This document shows, in pieces, positions 10,601-20,485 of a stretch of DNA of 42,984 nucleotides (within the stretch, counting starts at the first letter, position 1; every line of letters starts with the position of its first letter). Origin of the DNA: Fragilaria crotonensis (taxonomy: Eukaryota; Bacillariophyta; Fragilariophyceae; Fragilariales; Fragilariaceae); assembly GCA_022925895.1 (NCBI GenBank), contig JAKSYS010000541.1, positions 1 through 42,984 on the forward strand, given 5' to 3'. The notes beneath the pieces are model-generated. The model saw only the letters and a program-made list of their open reading frames with translations. It did not search any database and was not told where the DNA came from. The translations under genes and the position numbers were made by a program.

Positions 10601-10646
10601 AACCCAGGGGGATTGCGGTAGACGGGGGACCAACGGCCTCGGTCAT
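7602..10646 (-). CDS. LINE ORF1 protein, coiled-coil type without zinc knuckle
   Basis: This 1014-aa protein is probably the RNA-binding, particle-forming partner of ORF2. I chose the start MTEAVGPP at 10646 because the frame upstream (to 10847) runs past the target-site duplication and so outside the element. Seen: a globular N-terminal part; a Pro-rich linker at about 165-290; a central globular region at about 300-640 (begins near TQRITIRWTPTAQLSYKD); a Pro/Ser-rich basic linker (PPPPPSRKARASRRKVK); a predicted coiled coil at about 745-830 (YMELESKLQRVQEQRN through MTQMMEMMQQ); and a disordered acidic tail. No CCHC knuckle or RRM signature is visible. The frame is intact. Confidence 0.75.
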   Translation of the reverse strand: MTEAVGPPSTAIPLGYHDPDNPLFSFGIDAWLDPPKAATQIVSNEGLSTPRPFFLENFRLTASPLQWNRYIIVGFFSHLDGAQFDAEWNQKPINLLHRHKIVWYNFMCYVDRHIDIPLELEAWATQVAQPYLLAHKPSFLKINTLDSTWPSAQALSADGDDAGDDWTTVGRTKPPRVGVKKQVTLNEPEHRIRPPAAAPLSASLSPLSSLTTLRRVGILKTKQTPSSLTPQQQSPPREDHRKPAWNPPVPPLVPPQVSLQLATPPTATASFPEEIPPTDASIYSETSTIYPDSRASAKQIKMNDGTQRITIRWTPTAQLSYKDNPRNWTTAALTMLLDLFGNDMGAFYPWGSVSLSNWKSPHSMSEEVLLEYISPKVTYIRATKTFIFAVRFGFSTKTPAKWLTKLETKDAMRKHKVWATVSNSCSTSGNLVIAGYILMKAPNLTQRIKYLKSLLVLLPENIPFFDIIHLKRTPTNQLIHHLAVQCGEHHVEPLSKALSNLLKGSGSALYLPRLLLGNLSPEKISQYFKIHDDYMKSLRSITLTPWIDDLDSLRDEFYDNGDLRKRTSREWALTLTLPATGMNARCDIVNGGYDQVATLLVPRQHYQEILLEVDKYRQRLNPVDRREARFRQTILGFPGIIQIDPSVQEALDLLEKMSSDNVWNHVSPSVRQGGINTAQRKPTPPAAPSVTSHLSQSSDESDSAPPPPPSRKARASRRKVKPAGTNPQEDFSTTHSLLSTATSSNDQAYMELESKLQRVQEQRNSDLQTTKAQLLDIDTKLKHLDPRLDNLEAKAVQSMQYHVDTNNALTAVQSQMTQMMEMMQQIASAAPSKPHNPVSQEAFVFSTQSPIQGDTSFAHHLPVISHASESPVTAGTLLAPIHDTNQQHQGGRSVNSTSSGSQHAQPPPKKHLKRSMPDTMDALTLEYETQEDDKSSSSFGSTPPLYPAPQQMHLPLPPLSLLTQATSMLMEPTDMETVETSPTTLALPDLEDQYKLTDGSTSSDPPSPDGGDNG

Positions 10647-10792
10647 GGTGGATAGAGCACGCGACAACTTCCTACTAAACTTGCGTAAAAACGGACGACG
10701 GACGGTTCGATATTTACGAATACGTATGTAAAAAATTGTGTTATTGATGAAGATATGATTAATCGACTTCTTGTTTTCTGCAATTTTCTTAA

Positions 10793-10806
10793 CATAGTAC
10801 CTGGAC
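10793..10806. repeat. Target-site duplication of the LINE, right copy
   Basis: Exact copy of CATAGTACCTGGAC at 1403-1416. The next bases here (AG, 10807-10808) restore the match to the right inverted repeat at 13954-13976, which supports this as the insertion junction. Confidence 0.75.
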
Positions 10807-11091
10807 AGATGAGTCACTAGTACGGCAAATTGAGCCCTTTTCATCAATCCCTTGTCTCATCACTCTTCTAATGCACTAAGATATTCATTGACAATAGGTC
10901 AGCTAGGAGTGTGCGTTGCAAGAAATGCAATATCTTTCTTTTTGATCTTAAATTTTCCGTTTCTTCGCATGAACGAATTTTCGTGGGACTTCGTAGGTAA
11001 AGTCCCGGTTGCCAAAAATTCTCATTTGAGGGTGCTTCCGAAGTGCATAAATCAGTCCATCGACGATTAAACACATCCTCAATGCCCCTGC

Positions 11092-13448
11092 TTACACCAT
11101 TGTAGGTGGGATTGCAGGGACCAACTCCCTACGAGGAATGTAAGTGGTCCACTCACGAGGCAGTGTTGCAAGTTTTGCCAGGATTGGATCTCGCCTTTTG
11201 AGGTCCTTGAGAAGGAAGTCCACCTTCGCCTCCGGCAAGACCCACCTGATCACATCGCCCCAATCCTTGTCAGTAAGTGATGCCGCATCAATTTCAAACT
11301 TAAGTAGTGCTGTCTGCGCTTTGTCTAATACCTTGAGCATCGCCTCACTTTTTTTGTCCGCCACTTTCACCCTTGCCGCTTCGTTCAACTCAAGCTGCTG
11401 TTGCTGCGCTTGCAGCGTCACTCCAGCATTCCCAATACGGGATTCGCAGTGATTCCACTGTCCACCAGCGGAGAAGGCCTTTCCACTGCTAAGCAGCTCT
11501 GCCACTTGCCCAGCCTTTGTTGCTGCCCTTTCAACATGAACAGCCCTTGGAATCGCAGCATCCCAAATCCCAGGGTTGAATCCGTCAGCTTCAATCGAAT
11601 CAACCAGGATGTCGTAGCAAAGTTGTAAGTTCACCAGTCCAGCGTCTTCTTTGTGTTGTCCGAGCTCTTTCCTAACCCTCTTGTTCTCCAGGCAGCTTCT
11701 TGTAAATGGCACAAAGCCAACTTTTGCCCACAACCAAAGAATTTTTTCCTTTGTGAAATGCGTATTGAATGGTCTGTTGGAATTGATGTCATCGGCGGTG
11801 CCATTGACAATGGTTGGCAAGTCGCTGAAATCAAGATTGAGCACCGCACATGGAAGCCGTTCGCCATTTCTCCTTGCAAGTCCTCGCACTCGAAGCTTCT
11901 CCTGCACCACCTGCTCGCCTCGAGCGTACGTGGCAGACTTAAAGGGTCCGTACAGGGCGTCCATTTCTTGTTGAACGCTTGTAGCGTTAGGTAAGCCCAT
12001 CAGAATGATGAGACCACGCTCGAATAGTGCTGCTCGATGTGCCAAAATCTTTTCTGACGAAACGATTCTTCCAGGTCCGGCATCAACCTTTAATATAACA
12101 GGTCCTTGGTTAAGCTTGCCTGTCCTTTCGTCGAATACGGCTGTCTTATGCATGTTGGGGTACAGAGGCACAATCACGTTTTCGATGTACTCGTTGAGCA
12201 ATGTGTCGTCCATTGATCCGCGAGGGCGTACAGCATAAAAGCTATCAGACTCCACACGAGTTGGGCAACCATACCTTCCTGTCACTTTGGGAGACCAACA
12301 AGCCAATCAACCTTGACGCGAAAATTCCCCTCTGACTTTGCCGATGAATCGTATATGAAAAATGGTGGCAAAGCTTCTCCAGCGGCGTTTGTTGCGTATG
12401 CACCTGTCACATGCCTTGCTGATTTGACTCCTCTTGTTGCTCCTCTCTGAAATGATGGATTGTGATATGAAACTGCGCGAGAGCCGCCCTTGTCGCCTGT
12501 AATGCTGAGGTCATGGTGAGTCTCATCCATGTTTATGAATCGTCTCTCCGTGTCCTGCTTGAACCGAACCTCTGACACCAATGCTCCATTCTCCGCATCG
12601 AAGACCTTTTCATCCTCAACAAGACCGGTTGCTAGTATGTCCTTCTTCGCATCGTCAAACCACTGGTTGAGATTATCGTACGTCGTCCACTGAGCACGAG
12701 CATCCTCCACAGCTATCTTTGTGGCTGCTTGAAGGGCATCCGGAAACTCTGCGCATGCCTTTCGCCAAACGGACTCAGGCTTGTAAAGGTTGGCGTGCGG
12801 AGTTCCCACAATGGAAGCACCTATCAACCGCTTCAAGTCCTTGCCTTTGAGTTCACCATCTCCAACCTGACAAACTCCAGCATGCGTCGCGGCCATTTCC
12901 ATCAACTTAATCGGAATTTTGGACTCAGGACCTTTCTTCCCTGTTGGGCTGCATCCAGCGAGGCCGTCCTTTGTAGCCTGATACACGGTGCTACGTGCCA
13001 AGCGTTTGCTGCCATCAAGAGAGTATTCGACGTTGAGTCTGTCGCACATTTTACCAACAGGCTCGCCTGTGGTGCTGGAGGCGACCAGATTCGTTGCAGT
13101 CTTGAAAGCTGTTTTGTACCTAAGTTCGTAATCCAACTTTCTTCTCTTGAGTTCGAGTTTATGAGCACTTGCTTGTTTGGATGAACGTCGACTACGTTTG
13201 CTGGTTGACCGAGACGATGCTGTGGAGCTCAGGGTTGTGAAGCTTGAGGAATTGGTGCTGTTCATTGTGACGGGGGATATGTTCCTTAATTCGTCATCTC
13301 CTCCTGTTAAATCAATAACCATGTCCAGTTTATCTTGAATTGACTTTCGAATAAGAACATCGTAGGTACCTTTGTCTCTCCTAGCTTGAACACACGAGTA
13401 GAGCGTACTTAATGGAACAGTTCCATGCTTGTTCTGTAGTGAGACCAT
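11092..13448 (-). pseudogene. pogo-like DDE (DDxD) transposase, one frameshift
   Basis: Two overlapping open frames make one transposase of about 785 aa. The N-terminal frame (13448-12282) starts at ATG 13448 (MVSLQNKHGTVPLS), has a basic Ser-rich segment (SKRSRRSSKQASAHK), and carries the first catalytic Asp in FINMDETHH and then HVTGAYATNAAGEALPPFF. The second frame (12306-11092) carries the second Asp in ILKVDAGPGR and the third in LPNATSVQQEMDALYGPFK, which resembles the PPNTTS-Q-MD motif of pogo/Tigger transposases. The join lies in a CCC run near 12290: VDWLVGLP stops in one frame and KVTGRYGCPT continues in the -1 frame. A single missing C would explain it. Confidence 0.75.
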
Positions 13449-13953
13449 TGACAATCACCTTCGTCGATTTTGTGGATTGACGATGCGATTAAATTAGTTA
13501 GTATGGATTTCCTGTAGGATATGGGATTGATTGGAAGTCGACACTCATTTTTTGAAGCCATTTTGTCTGTTCACAATGGTAATTTTAGTGCAGCCGCAAG
13601 AAACAGAATACGTACCAACTTGACCGCATCTTCAACAGTGCATTTTGTCGATGGCCTACCAAAAGATACTGACGCGGATGCTGGACCTGTACAGCCTTTC
13701 TTTCCTTTGCTTGACATGTTAAAAAAAAATCGACTTAACCTACGAACTTTAATGTAAGGCGAGAAAAAAAATTAAACATTTTTGATCCGCGCCATCTTTT
13801 GAAAAAGACCTCCTCTACACAAACAAGCTACAGTAACCCCATATCGATTGCTGTGTACAACAACTTTTGACTTGGAGAAATGATTGATCTTCGTGAATGA
13901 ATAGGCTGAAATCACTCGATTCTGAATCTGTCCAGGTATACCCGTAATTTTGG

Positions 13954-13976
13954 CTGTCCAGGTACTATGCTTATGC
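13954..13976 (-). repeat. Right terminal inverted repeat of the pogo-like transposon
   Basis: CTGTCCAGGTA followed by CTATGCTTATGC is the reverse complement of the left arm (1396-1416 plus 10807-10808). A second direct copy of CTGTCCAGGTA lies 26 bp inward at 13928-13938, which looks like a paired transposase-binding site. Confidence 0.65.
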
Positions 13977-14252
13977 TCGTATGGCTTGTTTCGCTTCGTA
14001 GCAAAATATAGTGCAACTCGTGTAGGATCAGTACAAAATCCGTGACGTCTTCGTTTTATGCCAGGGGATGGCAGCCTCGCACATCGAAACAAGACGATCG
14101 AAACCACACCAAAAAAAGTTGTTCGGACCATGATATTGTAACGACAACTTCACCAACTTACACTTCGTAACTGCCGAGCCTTTTGTTGCGACTGGATCAA
14201 TAATATACTTCAAGGCAGAGTTTAACTTGCGAGGGTCGGCAGTTGAGACATA

Positions 14253-17200
14253 ATGAAGACGCTCGCAACGTATTATCAGTGTTGGCTTGAAATCACCAAG
14301 CAACAACGATACCGAGACAAATGGCTGTCAGACGAACTCTATTTCCGTGCAATCAATGCCCAGTTTCCAACTCTCAAGGCCCTTGGATTCGATAGAGGCA
14401 TGTTGAACAAAGCAATTTCATCATGCGAAGGCGCAACACTTGATGACTTCACAGAATTGAATGATACTGGCCGATTCCGGAGGTCAGCCAAAGGCCTTGA
14501 TATCTTCGGCAATCCAAAACGAAAGATCTGGGGATACTACGTAACAGATCCCGGAGGATTGGTCGAACGTCCGCCAGATGGAAAGAAATGTTTCTTGTCT
14601 CTGTTGCAAGACGCAGGAATAAATGATCGCTATAGTGTGGCACGTGGTTCATCGGAAATTGTGGATCTGACGACGGAAATTCATATCCAATCGAGAGCAA
14701 AGAGGAAAGCTGAAGCAGGTGCAGCTGTTGCGGCACAATCTCCTGGTAGTCAGAAGAAAGCAAAGGCTTCTCAACTTGCTTCTGGATCTGATTCGGCAAT
14801 TATCTCGGTAGAGAGCTACTGGGACAGTCCGGAGGCAAAAAAAGCTCTTCCTTGGGAGCTCAACCGACAACCGAAGCGTTGTTGATGTTCTTCAGCAACG
14901 TATAGAAAGGCTGCAGCAAGTCAATAGAAGTCCTGACGGGTGGAGAGACCTCATTGATAAGCATGATGTAGACAATCTCTGTTCTCCGTATGATATCTTC
15001 ATAATACGACAGCGATGCTCCATTCTTTGCTTAGCATATATCATGGCCTTGGAGGAGATGAACTCTGCTCGGTGGGTAGAAGATTGCTGCTCCCAGGCTG
15101 TCTATGATAGCAATAGGATGGGCATTGAAGCCGCAACCAGCAAGCTTACAGTTGCAGGCTGGAATATCCTACTGCGGCGAATCGCGAGCACTTTCCGTTA
15201 CCAGACCCGAAGATACATAAACAAAGAAACCACTCCCTGATCTTCTAGAGTACTTCCGTGAAGAAATCACATTACCATGGATTGACTACTGTATTGGAAG
15301 CCTTGCTGACCTAACAGTGGAATCGGCACGTAACGAGCTGATCACTAAGATAATTCCTAACTATTGTTCGCAGGTGAATGACGATGACACGGAGGAGAAT
15401 GCAACAAACGAGAACGGTGAATCTAGTACTACAATTAAAGACTGCTGCCCACTCCTTCAGACGTATCTAGATTCTCCTATCTCATTGACGACAACCTGGC
15501 GATGGCTTCGACGTCTCGGCTTTCATTACGACAGTCGCAAGAAATCCTTCTTTGTTGATGGGCATGAGAGACCCAATGTCGTATTCCACCGGAACGAGTT
15601 CTGCACGAAATACCTATCGAAGCTTGAACCTCGAACCCATCGATGGATTCAAGTGAGAAGAGAAACTGTGGAAAAGTGGAAGTCAGAGAAAGAATTTCAG
15701 ACGACGTCGGAGGTCAAGGATATTCTTACCAAGAGCAGCCTTCGGGCAAAGAAATGATTGAATTCCACGTGGACGATTTTGATTTTCTTCATTCGGTTGC
15801 GGAGGAAATGGGCTTTGGTATGTTTGGAGGGAACCTCAGCGTTCGCAAGCCGCTAGGTCTGAAACCACTGATGATCTTCGGCCAAGATGAAAGCGTGTTC
15901 AACCAGTTTCTGCTCAAATCACGCCAATGGGTTGGGCCACTAGGTCAACGTCCACTTTTGCCAAAGACGGACGGAATGAGCCTCATGCTCTCCGCAATTC
16001 AATCGCGTGAAACCGGATTCGGAGTTCCGATCAGTCGGATTCAGATGGAAGAAATAAATGAGACTCGTCGTGGTCATAACTATGTTGACCTTGATGCAGC
16101 GATTGCAGTTCATGGCCAAGTGTCCAAGAAAGACCTGGAAGAATCGCCATTTGTTGTGAGTTTCGAATTGGGAGCAAACAACGAAGGGTATTGGACTTAC
16201 AATCACATGAGCATGCAGTTTGAGGACTGCGTCGACTGCATCAAAGTTATATACCCCCAATTTGACTTCGTTTTCTGTTTGATCATTCGCAGGGACATTC
16301 AAAGAAATTGACGGGCGGTCTAGATGCTTACAGTATGAATAGAAGCTATGGAGGAGCACAACCAATAATGCGTGAGTCAAAAATAAAGGAACACGATGGG
16401 TACCTCGGGATGCATGCTGCACGAACCTTAAACGTTGGCGACACACAATCTTTTGTGTTTACCTCGGAGGATGATGGTCCATTCTGGATGTCACCACAAG
16501 AACGGGAACTTAACCGTGATGACCGCATACTCCCATCTCCGGCAGGCATTCCGCGAATGCGAAACAAAACCATCGCTGAACTCAAATCGGAGCTCGCTCC
16601 ACTCAATATCTTGAGCAATCGCCGCCAATATCGCCTGACCGAATTACAACAGATTGCAAGGGATAACAATTTGGATCCAAAAGTGGAAAGGACAAGGGAG
16701 AAAAAGGTTGGTTAGGCCAGCCGAAAGGTCTCATGCAAGTCCTTTGGGAGCGAGGATGGATAGATGAAGGCAATATTGACAAGTATACAATGGATATTGC
16801 GAAGGACAAGAATGATGGTGAAGATATGGAGGATGCCGAAAATTGGAGCTTAAAATATCTGATGGCATCGTGTCTTGACTTTGCTGAAGAGATGACAGCG
16901 TTGCAGCATGTGGGACATGCACTTGGAGTTTCGGTCCTCATCACTCAAAGTTCCACGCCGAAATGGCCGGCGAGGGAATTGAATACAGTTGGGGGTGTCG
17001 AAGAGTGTCTACCGCAAAATGCCACTGGATTCTAAAAGGGAAAGACATCTTTCAAGGCGTTAGTGAAAGAATGTACAAGCAGAGATGTCCTCAAAACAGT
17101 GACAGTGCGAAAGCTTTCGACGGGCACGATCATACATATGTGCATACTTTGTCCTTCATCAACAAAACCTGAACAGTTGCGAGGACAGTATTCCTACAGC

Positions 17201-17360
17201 ACTCACCTTGCCTCGGATTGAACGCGTCAGGAAGGAATTCAAAACCCACCGAGCTGTAGTTGACTTTGATGCTGGCTTTGTGCAAAGCTTTGTCTCGCCT
17301 GCAATAGAGGACGTTGTTCTGATGGCAGCAAAGAATGAAACGCCAGCAGCAGGAGTATAA
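14253..17360 (+). pseudogene. Second DDE transposase (DGHER/GEGIEYSWG type), multiple frameshifts
   Basis: At least six open segments in changing frames read as one long transposase. The start is ATG 14253 (MKTLATYYQCWLEITKQQRY). Recognisable pieces: TTWRWLRRLGFHYDSRKKSF then FVDGHERPNVVFHRNEF (15317-15757); IFGQDESVFNQF with the first catalytic Asp (about 15880); LFDHSQGHSKKLTGGLDAYS (about 16280, only after a -1 shift) with the second Asp; NWSLKYLMASCLDFAEEMTA (about 16845); HAEMAGEGIEYSWG (about 16960) with the likely catalytic Glu; and a tail KTHRAVVDF-DAGF (about 17250). The pattern suggests an IS630/Tc1-like DDE enzyme, but I cannot name its clade. Most breaks are -1; those near 14840 (A7 run) and 15225 are +1. 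No inverted repeats were found. Confidence 0.7.
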
Positions 17361-17639
17361 CGTCTGAGACGCTATCGGTACTTTCGGAAATGCAAGACCG
17401 ATAAAGACGAATCTGTTCAACGTGCAGCTCACCTTCAATTATTCTCGTTGCTTCTTCATCGTTTCGGCCTCGTAGTGCAAATAGATGCGAATGAAACAGA
17501 TTGTCGAAGATATAGATTTATGGATCATACCGAATTCTTGTTCTATTTTGAGGAGACTGCCGGAGGATTGGAGGCAGTTTCTCAGTTCAACTAAAATTTT
17601 AGAATACTGAGTCTACGTGCTCCTACCATATATTGCCTC

Positions 17640-19298
17640 ATGGTGAAACAAGCCATACCTGTTAAGTGGATTTTCAAGATCAAGGAGGAACAAGACGGCA
17701 CACTACGGTACAAGAGCAGAATCGTACTGAAGGGCTACGTGATGGTACCTGGTGTTGACTACACAGAGTCATTTTCACCTGTGGCAACGGACACAACGGT
17801 CAGACTCGCAATTACTATCGCGCTGTACAGACAAGACGAAGGCTGGACGATTGAGATGATCGATATTGAAGCAGCGTTCTTAAATGCGGAACTTGAAGAT
17901 GACAAGCCAGTATTTGCTGAGTGGCCGGAAGGTATTGTTGAATTGGGATATATAACGGAAGACGAATTGAGACGTTACTGTATTATGCTGACACGTCCTA
18001 TGTATGGAGGAGTGGATGTCCCAAGACTTTTTATGAAGACACTCCGTAAGTACTTGACGAAGCACATGAATATGATTCAGAGTCTGGTTGATCCGTGCAT
18101 GTACTACTGGAAAGACACGAAAGGGCGTATGACCCTGATGGCAGTTGTGCATGTGGATGACGTAATTTTGGTTGGATCGAAGAAGGCGATTGAAGAATTC
18201 AAGACTAAGCTTAAGGAACGATTCAATATATCTGATCTCGGAAAGTTGAAGAAGCACTTGGGAGTATGGTACGATTGGAGCGTGGACGAAAACGGAAATG
18301 TCATTATCATTGCGAAGATGAACAAACTTGAAGATGAAATCGTGAAACCTACGAGAAGATTACTGGCAAGAAGTCAAGACATACGACACGCCCGGATACC
18401 CGAACAAGTACCTGTAAAAACGAAGGACCTACGGTTAATATGACGGATTACAGGTCAATGGTTGGAAAGATCATGTATTTAACGACGAAACTGGCACCGG
18501 ATTTGGCCAACGCAGCTCGGGAACTGGCACAGCACCTATCGAACCCAGGTGAGGATCACTGGAAGGCATTGGACAGAATGGTCGGTCATATCAAGCTACG
18601 ACCGTACGAGGACTCACGTACAGAAGACCAGGAACTACGACCTATTTCTATGGTGGATTCCGACTATGCCAAGAATACGGACAATCGCAGAGTATATCTT
18701 CGGGACTGCATACGATAGGTGGAACGCTGGTCCATTGGGAATCAAAGACCCAACACGTCGTTACACTATCGAGTACGAAGCGGAGTATATCAGTTTGGCG
18801 AGAGGTGCATGCGAGAACAAGTTTATTATGATGTTACTTGACGAAGGCATACGAAGACCGGATGAGAAACGTCATATGGGAAAAGTGTACGAGGACAATC
18901 TTGGAGCTATTTATTTGGTCAAAAATCAACATGTCGGAGCCAGAACGAAGCATATCGATGTACGTGCTCATTTTATCCGTGAACTGGAAGATAACGGTTA
19001 TTTGAACGTGCAGTTTATTCGATCGGAAGAGAATGCAGCAGACATATTGAACAAGAACTGTCCTGAAAAATTACATACGAAACACGCGAAGAACATACGA
19101 GATGGAACCCTGGATTGTTGGAGGGAGGATGTCGAGGATAGTAGGCTACTGGATAAGTCCAGTACCGGTGAGACAGTGAATACTATCGTTGGCGAAGCTG
19201 AGAGAGATTCGACGTTTGGACGGAATGTCAGATTCGAGTCAGACGTGAACTCGGAATTGAACACACGACTGAACTGGGATAAAGAATTCGAGAATTAA
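17640..19298 (+). pseudogene. 5'-truncated Ty1/copia pol remnant (RT and RNase H), frameshifted
   Basis: The remnant begins abruptly inside pol: VKWIFKIKEEQDG then YKSRIVLKGY starts the reverse transcriptase. It continues with IDIEAAFLNAELE, LTRPMYGGVD, catalytic VVHVDDVILVGSKKAIEEF and ISDLGKLKKHLGVWY. The RNase H part follows in other frames: MVDSDYAKNTDNR (18653), SISSGLHTIGGTLVHWESKT (about 18690), EAEYISLARGACE (18780), YEDNLGAIYLVKNQH-VGARTKHIDVR (18890) and ENAADILNKNCP. Gag, protease and integrase are absent. Both frame changes in RNase H are -1; in AGTACG-AAGCGGAG one G is missing from the usual S-T-E-A-E motif. Confidence 0.85.
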
Positions 19299-19383
19299 TC
19301 GCGTACAGTTTCCAAAGAGTCCAACAAACCAAGATTCCATCGGAGGACGAAAACTATGGAAAGTTGGAGGAAAACATTTAACA

Positions 19384-19640
19384 TGTAGGAGATTGGACAG
19401 AAGTCCACTATAAAAGAACTGGGAAGAACAAGAAGGAGACACAAGGAAGGAAGAAGACAGAGGAAGGTTCTGGAGAGACAGAGAAGGGAACCTGGAAGAG
19501 GAGTTTAGTTAGAACCTAAACTCATAACTTTTACTTTGCTGATTTTGTCAAGGCCTGACAACCGCAGTTATCACCCCATAACCAGAGCAAGTACTGTGGT
19601 ACCGCGCTCACGATATCTGGGATTCTCAACAGACACTTGA
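19384..19640 (+). repeat. Candidate 3' LTR of the copia remnant (end not resolved)
   Basis: A purine-rich tract (GGAAAGTTGGAGGAAAA, about 19358-19374) follows the pol remnant. TGTAGGAGATTGG at 19384 could be the LTR start, TATAAAAG at 19409-19416 a promoter box, and a perfect 8-bp stem (19501-19523) a leader hairpin. No second LTR copy is in the window, so the boundaries are inferred and the right end is a guess. Confidence 0.35.
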
Positions 19641-20392
19641 CACCTGTTTCTCGTTCGAATTTTACGATCCTAGAGACTGCATAGGATATTTGCGTACTTA
19701 GGCGGAATACCGGTCAGGGCTAAACCTCGGCGTATTCCTCTCAGGAGAAGTAAAATGCATCGCCCCGGACTATTATTGATCATGGATTATAATTAAAGAC
19801 TATAGTCATTGTATTTCGGTGATTAACTATAGAACGTCTTACAAGAACCAGGGACATCCCAAAACGCCGCAATAAATCTGAAAAACTCGATTTCGAATCG
19901 ACATCTGAATGGACAAGGAACATACTACAGTACTATGGTATAGACGAATACTATTTCCTAAAGTGGTGAGTTGTACGAGGGTTTTTATGTGGCACGTATG
20001 CAAGCCTCGGAGTATTGTTGTCCGTCGAGATGAGTTAAATATCGAAGGGGTTAAAAGACCTGACTGCGGTCATAGCTGCGCACCCGTCGAAATTTCATAA
20101 ATACTGGAGTACCAATTGATACTTGAACTTCACGTAGGGGTGCATGTAGGGAGAACTCCAACTCTGCATCACGTGTTACTTTATCCTCGTGCTTAAATGG
20201 TGCACACTTCGAGAATGAAAAAGCGTGGTCATTCAAGCATTTTAGCCGCGGTCATGAATCGAAGTTTGTGTCCCGTTTCGTATAAAATTCCTCTACTACA
20301 CTGGTACCCAAACATATAGTGGTGAAACTTCATGAGTACCTGGTACCTGGTACTGCAGTTCGAAGGATAAATATGCGACGAATGAATGGGGC
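19641..20392. other. Intergenic region upstream of the kinase gene
   Basis: No gene was recognised. The stretch has short GTAC-centred words (for example GTACCTGGTACCTGGTAC near 20337) and no clear element ends. It may contain the rest of the LTR and the kinase promoter. Confidence 0.4.
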
Positions 20393-20485
20393 ATGTCCTC
20401 GGTTGTACTCGTGGAGACCCCGTGGCAGACATTATTATTTCCCCTCACGACGAGCTATCAAGTCACATTAACGCCAGAATTCACG

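Larger units (their letters stand above)
1417..10792 (-). mobile_element. Non-LTR retrotransposon (LINE), two ORFs, apparently full length
   Basis: On the minus strand the element reads: a 5' UTR of about 146 nt (10792-10647), ORF1 (10646-7602), ORF2 (7602-2029, continuing out of frame to 1622) and a 3' UTR of about 205 nt. It is bounded by a 14-bp target-site duplication. ORF2 has an APE-type endonuclease, reverse transcriptase and RNase H, so it belongs to the endonuclease/RNase H branch of LINEs. There is no poly(A) tail; the 3' end reads CTTTTTCTC. It sits in the inverted repeat of a DNA transposon and is therefore the younger insertion. ORF1 is intact and ORF2 has a single break near its end, so it looks recent. 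Confidence 0.8.
10807..13976 (-). mobile_element. pogo-like DNA transposon body, its left arm split by the LINE
   Basis: The element comprises 1396-1416 plus 10807-13976, about 3.2 kb once the LINE is removed. It has 23-bp inverted repeats and one minus-strand transposase gene. This size suits a Tc1/mariner-pogo element with one transposase. The exact outer ends and the TA dinucleotide duplication are not clear, because similarity outside GCATAAGC is weak. Confidence 0.55.

Noticed and set aside
10647-10847. 67 extra N-terminal codons of LINE ORF1
   Set aside because: They run across the target-site duplication and out of the element; the ATG at 10646 fits the element boundary.
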